A stretch of DNA of 64,000 nt from Buddleja alternifolia (GCA_019426215.1 CM033401.1:11909134-11973133), one strand, 5' to 3'. Shown: positions 24,878 through 36,687, counted from the first letter of the stretch. Program-made: numbers and translations. Notes: a model not told the origin generated them from the letters alone.

Positions 24878-25149
24878 ATATCCAGTCAAATACTTTCTAG
24901 ACTTGCGAACCTTTTTTAGAGAATAAGGATCAAACCCTTCTAGTGCCATTCTTCCTATCCCATGGGAAGTAGAAGGTTTGCCTTATTCTTAAGGACTTTA
25001 AGTTGTTTATTAACACCTTACAAATGCCTATAAGAAAACAACAAGGTGATGCCTTATATATTATAAGAAAAATATTGTTTAGTTACAAGTTACTGTTCTA
25101 TAAATCTATTATCTTTATGGCATTTGAGGGCATATACTCTAACATGTTC

Positions 25150-26160
25150 AAGTTCTGGCTTTGATGTATGACCCAATTCTTCAGAATACCCATCACATCT
25201 TCTATGCTCTCTTCGCATGGATCATCAATCTTGAAATTCATCTATGATAATTAGAGATTATCAATCAGAGGTGCAAAAATAATGAATTATAACAACTTAA
25301 ATCAATAATTTGCAATGATTTTATAAAAATAACATTCTAACATCTAGCTGGGCAAAAGGCGTCATAAAGTCTTTATTATCAAGATTCTTCTAGTTAACAG
25401 GAACTGGTATCAACTCACGAGCTATTTGTCCAAGCTTATTAGACAACTTTGCAGACTCAATACTATCAACTGGCTTCCCTTATACACGATCAATGTGGAT
25501 AACCAAGTTCTCCTTGTTCTTCTTGTGTAGCTTACGAAGAGCTATTCCTCTAGTTCGTCCTCGAACATGCTTTTTAGTGTTTGAAGCTACTTGTCAAAAA
25601 AGATTAAAAGATATCTAAAATATGCATGTGCTAAAAGTAACATTAGTTTTTATAGATTTTTTACACGTACTACTATTAGGGGTATGCGGAATGGTAGCAT
25701 CTTGTTGAGGGATAATGATAGTTCTTGAGAAAGTGATGCCCCAGACAGTGAAATGGGTGGATGTGGAGTCCTCCTTGATGATACATTAGCCAATTGCGCA
25801 CTGTATTTCCCATCTTGAATTCCTTGTCATCAAGAGCAATATATGTAACAATCAGTAAAATGTCAATTGAAACTAATATTTCCTTATTATTTTACATAAG
25901 AGATATAGTAGAGACAAAACCATAGTTTCTCAGTTCATTAAAAATAAATGCCTTAATATCAACCAATAACAACACTATTATTTGCCATCCGTTTTTATCT
26001 AAATGCCTACACTTACTAAAAATAACCAAGATAACTATGGCATTATATGCTTTCTTAAAACACTCTGCAGTTTGCATTTAAAAATGTCGCTTTGGCTTTC
26101 ATTTTTTGCTTCTCTGCATTCAAAGAAATCAAACCCAACCCTAATCCAATCTCAAGTTAT
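25150..26160 (-). pseudogene. CACTA second-gene-like remnant, 5' part (antisense)
   Basis: On the minus strand, 25590-25340 reads RTRGIALRKLHKKNKENLVI, then IDRV-stop-GKPVD, KLSNKLGQIARELIPVPV. This resembles the conserved core of plant En/Spm second-gene proteins (RGI...GRPIG...LG.I.R). An in-frame TAA and a TAG break it. At the edge of the solo LTR insertion the frame runs on across the empty site into 14681. Upstream (25830-25650) is a Ser-rich exon-like piece. Confidence 0.45.
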
Positions 26161-26800
26161 GTTAGCTACATACTAGCTAAAATAAATGGAAATTAAAATA
26201 CTGCCTACCTGCCTCTAACATCAAACAATCTCTCTCATATAGCATACCCAGTTTTGAAATAACTAATAAAATCTGGAAAAAATGAATACTACGGAGTTAT
26301 CTGGAAAATTAATAAGGCATTAATGGAACTCTTGTAAGATCAAGAGTAGCATAACACATGCACTCAGAAAAATATGAGTGATCAAAGAGCATTGACATGA
26401 AGTCAATAGTTAAACCTTTACAAGTAAAAAAAGTAAGTATTTTATTGAGCTCACAGACACACTAAAGCCACTGTTAAATGATATTTCCATTGTAAATAAA
26501 TTGACATGAAAAACACCACTATATCCTAAATTGTTTGATCTCACTTGCTTGATTTTTCAAATAACTTTTGCTACATTTTAAATCCCATTTTTTCTTTATA
26601 TTCAAGGAAAACGTTCACTAAGAATAAGAAAATGCAAGAAGATCAAGGTTTTTTGGCAAAAATTTCCAACTTAGGTACAATAGACTCGGGAAGTGCACAA
26701 GACGACGGAGCGAGTAATGTAGATAGAAATAAGCCATTTTTAAAATTCCATTGTTCCATAAAGCTTTTCCAAAAGCAAGTACAATAAAAAAATGAAGGAT
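26161..26800. other. AT-rich non-coding stretch
   Basis: No convincing gene or repeat end. The 80-codon frame at 26545-26787 shows no family features. Confidence 0.4.
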
Positions 26801-27734
26801 ATTTAAACTGAAAGAATGATTAAATTGAAACTAACAGAAAATGAAAGAATTCTCCAGTAATATATTTCATTCAAGTCAACTAGTATCTATCATCTACTTT
26901 CCCAATTTCTTCTTCTCTAATTTTTTAATTAAGTATTGGACCTCATTATCTATACTTTTAACCCGTATCAATATCTACATTCAAAGGGCTGTCTAATGGT
27001 TATCTTGAATTTTCAATAGAACCACGAAAAGGGGTATCTCAAAATAAAGAAACATGAATGATAGTTTCTGGAAACTAAAACAGCACACTGGCATTGATCA
27101 TTTGGTGGCCATTTTTGACTATTTCCTCATCAATTTTCAACAAACTTTACAATTCTACATATCTAAACTAAATAAGGATTCTAAATATGGTTTTGCATGT
27201 ATAATCAGAGCATAGAAAAAGGCGTTTTTGGGCTATGAAACATAGATTCTGGAATTCAATAGAGATTACTGGCAGTGATGGTTTGACTGAGAATACTAAA
27301 ATATTTTCTAAACAATTTCCAACAAAACTTACCAGAAATAATATCTACACTGAATGAGCTTTCCAGGGATGGTCTTGCATGTCCGATCAGACCATTGGAA
27401 GGTCTATTTCTTGGCAAATGAAAATAGAATATAATTCTGGAAACCAAAATCTGAACAACCTAGTGCACCGTGTGGGGCGATTCTGAAACTTTCGGTAGTA
27501 GATAAGAAAAATCTGATTTCATAGTGTCATTCCTCATTGTCTTGTGATGAATTTGAGCTAAACAACACTCAATTTGGACATCATTTCATCCCTCAAAACT
27601 TGAAAATACAAACTATAATCGCCCAAATTCTTTAAGTAAATGCAAATATTCAGTTTGGTTATTTATTATTTTTGGAGGGATTAATTCTTTGAGCGTAGGA
27701 ATTTGTCTATTTAAGTGTTTGATTTTGGTAGGCG
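26800..27734 (-). repeat. Inner part of an antisense Gypsy-like LTR or leader
   Basis: Non-coding sequence continuous with 38384-40277 once the Copia insertion is removed. It contains two related segments with the shared core TTCTGGAA...AAACCA(A/T)TTTTG-like text around 27060-27230 and 27240-27480, suggesting an internal duplication. The left boundary is not resolved. Confidence 0.4.
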
Positions 27735-28369
27735 AGATATGTTAGGTATATGCCCTAGATGCCAATGAGGATAAATAGTTAGATTAGGTTATCTTATTAT
27801 GTTGTGCAAACTATTAAAAATGATATTAATAAAGACATCTGTATTTTGTTCATATAAATCTTTATGGAATCTAAATAAGTATTGAACATATAGTCCATGT
27901 TAATAAAGGTTTGACTCTTTGCCCTTTATGGAACAAAGATGTGGCATGGGAAGAGTCTTACACCTTATCACTTAAAAGGGTTCGCAAGTCAAAGAATCTT
28001 AATTGGGCATTAAGATTCGACTTGTATGACACATGCTCTGATGATGAATGTCAGTCGAACACTATAGGGATAGTGGGAGCAAGTATCGTAGATATGTCAA
28101 TGGAATTGACATATTCGAACACGGCTCGTAGTAATCCGATCACATGGGTATTTACTCAGTGGCTGTCAATAATTGGATTACTGATCGTAATAGTATGTGT
28201 GAGCCTTAGACCTGAGGATTCATGATCAATGTGCTTGTGTTATTGGATCTGTTACTAGAGTAGTTAGGCCCATATCACCCGTCGGTGGGGTCGACCTCGA
28301 AGTGCGATATCAATGAGACAAGTAGCAGTTGATCATTGATCGCCAACACTACTACAGAAATGACCTATA

Positions 28370-28665
28370 ACAACGGTTTTTTTGGGCCTATTACAGCGGT
28401 TTTTAACCGCTGTCATAGGTCAAAACCATATGACAGCGTTTAAAAAACCGCTTTCATAGATCACCCTATGACAGCGGTTCTATAGAAAGTGCTGCAGTAG
28501 GGTGAACCCTATGACAGCGGTTCCGGAAGAAACCGTTGTCATAGGGTTAAAAAAATAATAAAAAACCCTCCGGAACCGCTGTCATAGGGTCATTTATTCA
28601 AAAAAAAAAAATTAATTTGGACCCTATGACAGCGGTTCCGGCTGAACCCCTGTCATAGGGTGGTT
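28370..28665. repeat. Left subterminal repeats of the CACTA element
   Basis: At least seven copies of a 15-bp motif (CCTATGACAGCGGTT or inverse AACCGCTGTCATAGG), several paired head to head as short palindromes. Confidence 0.9.
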
Positions 28666-28707
28666 TATTTATTTATTTTTAATTTTATTTTATCGTTTAT
28701 AATGTTA

Positions 28708-28982
28708 CGATGTCGGAATGACACGAAATTCGCACGGTCATAGCGAAACGGCATTCTAAACAAAACGCAAGATTTTCTTCCGCTCTCGTGATTTTAGCCA
28801 TCCGAGATCGTTTAAGGACTCAAATACGCATTTTATTACAAAAATACGTTGTAATAAAATGCGTATTTGAGTCCTTAAACGATCTCGGAAGGCTAAAATC
28901 ACGAGATCGCAAAAAAAACTTGCGTTTTGTTCAGAATGCCGTTTCACTATGACCGTGCGAATTTCGTGTCATTCCGACATCG
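28708..28982. repeat. Near-perfect hairpin inside the CACTA element (134-bp arms, 7-bp loop)
   Basis: Left arm 28708-28841, right arm 28849-28982, loop AAATACG. The arms are equal in length with only a few mismatches (mostly near 28772-28785 against 28905-28918). A transcript across it would fold into a long double-stranded RNA. It is not part of the terminal or subterminal repeats. Confidence 0.93.
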
Positions 28983-29017
28983 CAAAATTTCAATCGAGAA
29001 ATATTTTCATAAATACA

Positions 29018-29540
29018 CAAATATACGTACACCCACACATACACAAATATACATGCACCCATCAACATATACACAAATATACATACACCCATCCACATAT
29101 ATACATACACAAATATACACACACCCACACATACACAAATACACCCATTAACATATACACAAATATACATACACCCATTAACATATACACAAATATACAT
29201 ACACCTATCCACATATATACATACACAAATATACACACACCCACACATACACAAATACACCCATTAACATATACACAAATATACATACACCCATCCACAT
29301 ATATACATACACAAATATACATACACCCATTAACATATACACATATATGCATACACCCATTAACATATACACAAATATACATACACTCATCCACATATAT
29401 ACATACACAAATATTCATACACAAATATACATACACCCACATACACAAATACACATACACCCACATATACACAAATATAAATACACCCACACATACACAA
29501 ATATACACACACCCACACATATACAAATACACATATAAAT
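29018..29540. repeat. Minisatellite, about 30-bp unit
   Basis: Variants of ACACAAATATACATACACCC followed by ATTAACATAT or ATCCACATAT are repeated about 17 times. The units lack stops in several frames, so both strands show long open frames made of repeated short peptides; these are artefacts of the repeat. Confidence 0.93.
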
Positions 29541-29754
29541 ATAGGGAGAGAAAGAGAAGAGGCTTATGGTTGTGGTGGTGGCGGCGGCGGTGCAGGTATG
29601 TGGTGGTGGTTCCGGCGGCGGTGTCGGGCTTTTGGGGGGGGGCGGATTGAGAGAGACCGAGACCGAGACCGAGAGTAGTGAGAGAGAAGTTGAAATGGGT
29701 TTTAAATTTTGAAAGTGAGAGAATTAGGGGGGCTGCCTGGTAACCTAGCTAAAA

Positions 29755-30020
29755 ACCCGACCGCCAATGACAGCGGTTCTGGCACGAACCGCTGTCACAG
29801 GATTTTTTTAATTTTTTTTTTGAACAGACACTATGACAGCGGTTCTCCCAGAACCGCTGTCATAGCCCGGCACTATGATAGCGGTTCCGGGAGAACCGCT
29901 GTCATAGGTCCGAACCGAATAGCCCTATCACAGCGGTTTTGCAAAACCGCTGTCATAGGTCCGAACCGAATAGCTCTATCACATCGGTTTTCAAAAACCG
30001 CTGTCATAGGTATGCTGTTA
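29755..30020. repeat. Right subterminal repeats of the CACTA element
   Basis: About nine copies of the CTATGACAGCGGTT-type motif, direct and inverted, close to the right terminus. Confidence 0.9.
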
Positions 30021-31095
30021 TAGGTCATTTCTGTAGTAGTGCAAAATGGGATTCACTGTCTCGATAGTAAACGAGAAAGTATCCTGTGCGATTATAGGCT
30101 AATGAAATTATAAAGTCTTTGGCCAAAGCATAACAACTAACTCATGTGGGACACTGAGGGTAGTTTAGTAATTTCATTATGCTATAATCTAATGCACAAT
30201 ATCAAGTTTAGTGAGTTTGACATTTTCCATGACTCTCACTTGATCGGGATACGTCAGTGAAGGGCTTATACTCATACGGCATTTATGATCAAGAGGTTCG
30301 TAAAATGATTTATTCATTTCGTACTCAATTGGGTTACGATGTTAGTCTATGGGGCTGGCTAGGTGACACTCACATTCTTAGGTAATTCCTCCCTTTGCCA
30401 ATTGAGACGAACCTAAAGAGTCGCGCTATAAGAAACGAACGGGATGTATCTTTTTGTATAAATCTTTTAGAAAGAATTAAATGGACTGATTGATTTAATT
30501 TGATTAAATCAATTAATTAAATATGTAATTTAATTAGATTAAATAAAATTATTTAATTAGTATATTAATTAAAAGGAATTAATTAATAGTATATATTATA
30601 TTTAAATTGGATTTAAATTAAATCTATACAGATGAGCTAGAAATTAGACAAGGCAATTAAGAGTCCACCCAGTCCAAGGAAGCCCTAGGAGGGGCGGCCA
30701 CTTAGGGTTGAAATAGCCTCCAACTTGTTCCACAAGCTAGTTGAGTTTAAAAGGACTCCTACAGTGGAACAAACCCTAAGAAAAGACAAGAAAGAAACAT
30801 AAAACAAAAGGAAAAAGAACTCTCTCCCCTCTCTCCTCTCTAGCCGTCCATTACTGCACAGAAGGAGGAGTTTCGGGATCTTTGGAAGGCTCGTTTCGCA
30901 TGAAGCTTTAGAGATAGGAGCTCTTGGAGAATGGCTATTCTGCAGAATCAGTAAACGAATCAAAAAGGTTATTTATTTGTTCTAATTTTTGCGAAATCCA
31001 TTAAAAATCATCAGATCTATTTTTGTGATCTGCCGGTAGGAATCCTCGAATCTTCCGCTGCAATTCTCTGTTTTCATGTATAGGAGTCCTAACAG

Positions 31096-31110
31096 TGGTA
31101 GCAGAGCCGA
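31096..31110 (+). promoter_or_regulatory. Copia primer binding site (initiator-Met tRNA type, altered)
   Basis: TGGTAGCAGAGCCGA begins two bases after the LTR. The usual plant Copia site is TGGTATCAGAGC; one base differs (T to G), which would weaken priming. Confidence 0.8.
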
Positions 31111-32905
31111 CTTAAATGAATCTGATGATTTTTTGTTTAAGATTATGTTGGTTAAAATTGGATTTTTAAAATTTGATTTTATATGTTTAATTTTCGATGT
31201 TAAATTTGAAATTTTAAAAATATTCATCACCTTGAAATCGTCGCACGATTACATGTTTTTTTGCCGCCGGCTACGGCGAATCGGGGCGGCATCACCATGT
31301 GTTTTTGAATCACAAGCGAGCACCACCGCTGCTCATGTAATTAGAAAAACAAAAAAAAAGGAAAAGGGGTAGGGTGGCGGCGCAAACGGCGACAGAACTA
31401 GGGCGGCAACAGCCGCCCTAGGCGTGCTGTGCTGGGCTCAGCCCAGCACGCGTGCGCCCGGGCCGGGCCCAGTATATTAATATATATATATATATATATA
31501 TTTATATTTTTAATATTTAAATATATATATAAATTAATAAATACTAGGGTTTGACCATAATAGACAAATTCGACCCGTGATTTGTCAAAACCCTTTTTTC
31601 CTAAAATGTTTTTCTTAATATTAAATTAGATTTAATTAAGTTAAAATTGGATTTGACTTTAATATTAAATTGGATTTAATAATATCATAAATTAAATTGG
31701 ATTTTTATTTATGATTTGCGACGACTAAATAAATAGGATTTATTTTAGGTTGATTATATTTTTTCAAAATAAATTAGGAATAAGTTTGACTTATTTCCTA
31801 AATAATAAATTGGATTTATTTCCATTTTAAAATTGAAATTAAAATTCATCTTTTCTAATTAAATTTGATTTAATCAATTTTTGAATTTCTTTTCGATTTG
31901 AAACTCAAAACCAACATAAACTTAAATAGTTTTCTTACATGCTTTGATGTATGTTGTGGTGGATGCTTCCATGGACATAGGGTTTTACCGCTTTAGTATT
32001 ATCTGGATTGTATTGGGCAATTGCCCCCCAATTTGTACTTTTAATTTTGGTAGTATGATGTATAGGGTGCTTTCTGAGTTGTGTATATTAGAGGTAGGAC
32101 CTTTTCTAGCTTGGAGCCCAAAGATCTATTAGAAATTAGATTTGTAACAGACCCCTATCCCCTGATTGATCTACTGACTTGGATCAATCTAGAATGTCCA
32201 TGGAAATGCATGTTGTTAGAGTAACTAGGTTTTTCTATGTATGCATGATTATAATCCATATATGCGCGTAAATTAATGTGCAAAGTGAGACCTTAATTTT
32301 TCAAAAATTCTCCCACATTAAATACTAAGTAAGTAGGGGATATTGGATATCCTGGCTCTCCATCAAACTTGGAAGAGATGGGATTATGAGTTATGCATGG
32401 CGTCGTCCCGACTAATGGGGGTTATGCATTAATTCATAATTCATATCTCTTCAAGTGCATTTGATGCCATCGGTCGAAGCAAATCTTATCCCACACACCG
32501 TTACAGGTTGCAAGATAAGATTCAACTGTTAGATCAATAGGAGTTGATGGGAAAGTACTTAGATGGATCACCACCAATATTTCGTTACAGGCTGAGGTTG
32601 AGTGATCCATGAGCTAAAGGTAGATTGAATCATCAGTAAGACTGATTGTCATGGCATGTCACTTTAAAAGTTCCAATGAGCCATACATCAATACAGATTG
32701 CAACTCACTGAAATTTTTGAAGAACTCAATCACTCACTATGAAATTTTTCCAACGAGATTTTCGTTCATTGCTATGGGAGTGCAATGGTTCAAAAAACGT
32801 AGTGGGAGCTAAGTGAAAAATTAAAGTCCTAATTTTTACTTGGGTACAACATAATTATCTAATTGAATCTTGGTTATTTTCTGCAATAATTTTATCTCTC
32901 TCGAA
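31111..32905 (+). other. Copia leader region
   Basis: Untranslated leader of about 1.8 kb. A GC-rich patch at 31262-31470 holds the palindromic GCTGGGCTCAGCCCAGC, and is followed by a TA run (31473-31500). No open frame of note is supported. Confidence 0.6.
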
Positions 32906-33925
32906 ATGGTAAACCCACTCAAAGTTTTGCTTGAAAAGAACGTTTTGAACGGCCAGAATTTCTCTGATTGGAACAGAGGTCTGAGGATAGTCCTAAGTGA
33001 TGAAAATCTCGAGTACATGCTGGAACTAGATCGACCACCGAGGCCTGGGGTCAACGAGGATGATTCAGTCAAACTAGCATACTCAGATTGGGTCTCTGAT
33101 GCTTGTAAAGTAAGAGATTATATGTTGAGCTCCGTGTGTGGTGAGTTACAACGCACGCATGAAAACATGGATAGTCCCAAATCCATCATGCTGCACTTGG
33201 AGGAGCTATTCGGGGAACACGGAAAGTCTGTAAGATACTATGTATCTAAAGAGCTCTTCAACATAAAAATGAAAGAGAATGAGGATGTTCAAGATCATGT
33301 TTTGAAGATGATCTCCATGATAGACAGGCTTAGATCTCTAGGTTACTACATGGACCTTCACCTAAAGGTGGACCTCATTATCCAATCGTTACCTAGATCC
33401 TTCTCAGATTTCGTCATCAATTTTAACATGGATGACATTGAAGGATTACTCTCGACACTTATGAGCAAGCTGATGACTGCACAACAATGAATGAAAGAGA
33501 GTTGGGGTGCATTCAAGTTTTCTGTTATTTCAAGTAACACTGAACTAGCTGGCAAAATCAGAGAACCCAAAATTAGAAAGACTCAGATCTTTAAGAAAAA
33601 GGGTCCAAAGAAGACAAACACATGTCTTCACTGCCATGAGATGGGGCATTGGAAACGTGACTGTCCTATGCTGAATGCAGAAATTACTTCAGGTATAGAA
33701 CTTAATGTTTTAGAAACAAATTGTTCTGTTACCATATTTTCATCTTCCTGGATTCTAGACTCTAGGGCTAGTGCTCACATATGTGTTATGAACCAGGAGA
33801 TGGAAAGAAGTAAGAAACTGGAGCATGGTGAAGTGATGATCAATGTTGGCAGCGGTCATAGTATAGCAGCCTCACACATTGACACCACTTCCCTTAGTTA
33901 TCATCTGGACATTTATTATATTTAG
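32906..33925 (+). pseudogene. Copia gag and protease, with stop and frame loss
   Basis: Gag starts at MVNPLKVLLEKNVLNGQNF, the usual Copia-gag opening, and continues with the UBN2-type domain (YVSKELFNIKMKE). A TGA at 33488-33490 interrupts it; the same frame continues to the zinc knuckle CLHCHEMGHWKRDC (33623-33664, CX2CX4HX4C). The protease active site should read D-S/T-G-A. Here it is DSRA (33758-33769), a Gly to Arg change expected to abolish activity. Frame and similarity are lost after about 33890, with about 100 bp of damaged sequence before integrase. The ATG at 32870 is an upstream extension without similarity and is not the start. Confidence 0.9.
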
Positions 33926-34021
33926 ACAATTGCTTTGTTTTGCCCAACGAGCTTAAGAATATTGTTTCAATTCCTGTTTTAGTCAGGAAAGGTTATTTAT
34001 TTTCCTTTATGAACAATTCTT

Positions 34022-35305
34022 GTGACATTTATTTTAGAAATGAATGTGTTGGCAATGCGTCTAAATGGTTTATATTACATTACTCTCCAAAATGATTGTA
34101 ATCTTAATGCTGTAACAAGAAAACGCAGAATGTATGATACAAACTTGAGACAACTATGGCACTTGAGACTAGGTCATGTCGGGGACCAAGGACTACACGA
34201 GTTAGAAAAGGATGGAGTCATAGACTCGTTGGGATCAGATCCCTGTCCCACTTGTGAGTCTTGTATCTAAGGCAAAATGACCAAGTCCCCCTTCACAGGG
34301 AATTTTGCAAGAGCCACAGAAGTCTTAGGTCTAGTTCAAACTGATATGTGCGGACCATTTGGAAATATGGCCCGCAGTGGTTTTCAGTACTTCATCACAT
34401 TTACCGATGACGATTCTAGGTATGGCTACGTGTATTTAATGAAGTACAAGTCTGAATCATTGGAGAAATTCATTAAATTCAAGACTTTAGTCAAAAACCA
34501 AACTGGGCATCATATCAAGACACTTCGGTTTGACCGCGGTGGCGAGTATATGAATGCGGAGTTTGACCAGTTCCTTCGGGAATATGGCATACTGTTACAG
34601 CTTACTCCTCCAGCAACGCCACAATTAAATGGCGTAGCAGAACGAAGGAATCAAACACTGTTGGACATGGTTCAATCCATGCTCAGATACACAAATTTGC
34701 CTATTTCACTGGTGGGACACGCGTGGCTTATAGCAACTCACATTCTGAATAGATGTCCCTCCAAATCTGTTCCGAAAACACCGTATCAGATATGGCGTGG
34801 AAGGAAGCCTAATCTGAAACACATAAGAATATGGGGTTGCCCAGCTTACGTGAAAAAGACCAAGGCAGAGAAATTGGAGACTAGGTCCATAAAAGGGCGA
34901 TTCGTTGAATATCCCGAAGATTCCATGGGATACTTTTTCTACCTTCCCGCTGATCAGAGAATCATTGTTGCCTTACATGCAATCTTTCTCGAAGAAGAAT
35001 TCATTCTAGAAGGAGGAGCTGGTAGAAGTATTGTTCTACAAGAACAAAATGAATCTCCTGTGGAAGACACTGTTCAAGAGACCCAACCCGACCCAGAAAT
35101 GACACAACCATCAATGTGCAAGTCTACTAGAGTATCTCAACCGCCTGCGAGATATGGTTCTCTGCTACAAGGAGAGCATAATTTGTATGCAGTAGCAAAA
35201 AGAAACCATGGAGATGATCCCTCTAGTTATGACCAAGCAATGATGGATATGGATTCTGAAAAATGGCATGAAGCTACGAAAGTGGAAATGGATTCGATGT
35301 ATTAG
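34022..35305 (+). pseudogene. Copia integrase, one internal stop
   Basis: The pre-integrase zinc region (LWHLRLGHVG ... CPTCESC) lies at about 34155-34265, then a TAA at 34268-34270 where the family has Lys/Leu-Lys. The core carries the DDE triad: Asp at 34343 (QTDMCGPF), Asp at 34532 (FDRGGEY) and Glu at 34640 (NGVAERRN), with the canonical 35-residue spacing between the second and third. The Copia-specific C-terminal part (IWRGRKPNLKHIRIWGCPAY) and a variable linker follow. A TAG at 35303-35305 ends the frame just before the reverse transcriptase. Confidence 0.92.
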
Positions 35306-36115
35306 AACAAAGTCTGAAATCTAGTAGATCCTCCCAAAGGTATTGCACCTATTAGATGCAAATGGATCTATAAGAGAAAGATAGGTCCGGATGGCAAGGT
35401 GGATACCTATAAGGCCAGGCTAGTGGCAAAATGGTATGGTCAGAAGGAGGGCATTGACTATGAGGAAACCTTTTCACCAGTAGCTATGATCAAATCCATT
35501 AGAATTCTACTTTCAATAGCTGCATACTTGGATTATGAAATCTGGCAAATGGATGTGAAAATCGCCTTCCTAAATGGATTCCTCGAGGAGGATATCTATA
35601 TGGAGCAGTCCAAAGGTTTCATATCCAATACCAATTCTCATAAGGTCTGCAAGTTAAATAGGTCCATTTATGGACTGAAGCAGGCCTCTCGCAGTTGGAA
35701 CCTTTGTTTTGATGAAGAAGTACGAAACAACAGCTTTATCAAAAACGAGGATGAACCATGTGTCTATAAAAAGTTCAGTGGGAGCAGGATATCATTCCTG
35801 GTACTATACGTGGATGACATTCTACTTATAGGGAATGATACAGGTTTGCTAACTTCGGTTAAGACATGGCTTTCAAGCACATTCTCCATGAAAGACTTAG
35901 GAGAAGTCACCTATGTCCTAGGAATTCGAATCTACAGGGATAGATCGAATAAGACAATAGGTCTCTCACAAGCCCTCTACTTAGAAAAGGTTCTAAAGCG
36001 ATTTGGGATGGAAAATTCTAAAAGAGGTCTTTTGCCCATGAGACATGGAATTCATCTCTCCAAAAAGATGAGTCCTCGGCAGTGGGAAGTCTCATGTACG
36101 CTATGTTATGCATGA
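35306..36115 (+). pseudogene. Copia reverse transcriptase, with stop and frameshift
   Basis: Same frame as integrase after the TAG. A second stop, TGA at 35315-35317, sits where Trp is expected (NQVW). Then come CKWIYKRKIGPDGKVDTYKA, QMDVKIAFLNG with the first catalytic Asp, LYGLKQ-type SIYGLKQASRSW, and the active-site YVDD at 35807-35818. A frameshift near 36085 ends meaningful reading before 36115. It would synthesise cDNA inside the virus-like particle if intact. Confidence 0.92.
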
Positions 36116-36687
36116 AACCAGATCTTGCATACGCTGTGAGCATAGTAAGTAGGTTTCAAGCTAACCCAGGCAAAGAACATTAGATAGCCGTGAAATCAAT
36201 CTTAAAGTACTTGAGAAGAATTAAAGATATGATCCTCACATATGGCGATGGAGAAATGAAAGTGGATGGTTATACTGATTCAGATTCCCGATCTGACATT
36301 GATGACCGAAAATCCACTTCTGGGTTCATATTCACTTTGAACGGTGGAGCAGAGTCTTGGAAAAGTTCCAAGCAAAGCACAACTGCCGATTCGACCACCG
36401 AAGCTGAATATGTGGCAGCCTCGGAGGCAGACAAGGAAGCTGTTTGGATAAAGAAATTCATTACTGAACTTCAAGTTGTTCCTAGTATGGAGCTTCCGTT
36501 GCCACTATGGTGTGACAACAACGGAGCCATCGCGCAAGCAAAGGAACCAAGGTCTCGCAACAAATCCAAACACATAGAGATGAGATATCACATAATTCGA
36601 GAAATCATTGGAAGAGGTGACATCGCCGTGCAGAAAATAGCCTCAGCGGATAACGTAGCTGACCCACTCACTAAGCCATTAGCATAG
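36116..36687 (+). pseudogene. Copia RNase H end of pol
   Basis: Frame continues from the reverse transcriptase after the shift. A TAG at 36181-36183 replaces the usual Trp of HWIAVK. RNase H landmarks are YTDSD (catalytic Asp), KSTSGFIF, STTEAEYVAASEA (catalytic Glu), WCDNNGAI (Asp) and KHIEMRYHIIRE. Stop at 36685-36687. A purine tract AAGTGGGAGA precedes the 3' LTR. Confidence 0.92.

Larger units (their letters stand above)
16041..24882 (+). mobile_element. Athila-like Ty3/Gypsy element, rearranged and RT-less
   Basis: Two LTRs, 16046-17562 (1517 bp) and 23363-24877 (1515 bp), both start TGATAAGTG and end CGTACCA. They are flanked by a perfect 5-bp target duplication ATATC (16041-16045, 24878-24882). 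A tRNA-Asp-type primer site follows the 5' LTR and a purine tract (GTGTGGGAGAATT) precedes the 3' LTR. Internal order is gag, protease, an extra sense LTR fragment, an inverted piece of the protease-RT linker, and the integrase end in sense. Reverse transcriptase, RNase H and the front of integrase are missing. The gag style, primer site and 3' non-coding motifs fit the Athila lineage. It cannot be autonomous. Confidence 0.92.
14682..25149 (-). mobile_element. Copia solo LTR (antisense), split by an Athila element
   Basis: On the minus strand the LTR begins TGTTAGAGTATATGCCC at 25144 and ends TTTTTCCCAACA at 14687. It is flanked by a perfect 5-bp target duplication TGTTC (14682-14686 and 25145-25149). 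Subtracting the nested Athila insertion leaves 1359 + 262 = 1621 bp, almost the same as the 1616-bp 3' LTR of the Copia element at 36763. Scattered blocks of similarity to that LTR run throughout in opposite orientation. No internal Copia coding sequence is present, so it is a solo LTR formed by LTR-LTR recombination before the Athila insertion. Confidence 0.88.
28347..30041. mobile_element. Non-autonomous CACTA (En/Spm) element
   Basis: The ends are CACTACTACAGAAATGACC and the exact inverse GGTCATTTCTGTAGTAGTG, flanked by the 3-bp duplication CAA (28344-28346, 30042-30044). The 3' LTR of the host Copia shows the empty site. Subterminal repeats with the core CCTATGACAGCGGTT occur many times in both directions at both ends, as expected for transposase-accessory binding sites. 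There is no transposase; inside are a long hairpin, a minisatellite and a GA/GGTGG-rich patch. Confidence 0.95.
27740..31094 (+). repeat. Copia 5' LTR, carrying a CACTA insertion
   Basis: LTR sequence is 27740-28346 and 30045-31094; the part between is the CACTA element and one copy of its CAA duplication. It starts TGTTAGG and ends CCTAACA. Confidence 0.93.

Noticed and set aside
28931..29650. Long open frames on both strands (up to 233 codons)
   Set aside because: They are translations of the 30-bp minisatellite in the CACTA element, made of repeated short peptides, without any protein features.
30685..31372. Open frames in the Copia LTR and leader, repeated at 38008-38367
   Set aside because: The same frames appear in both LTRs with no family features; chance frames in non-coding LTR DNA.
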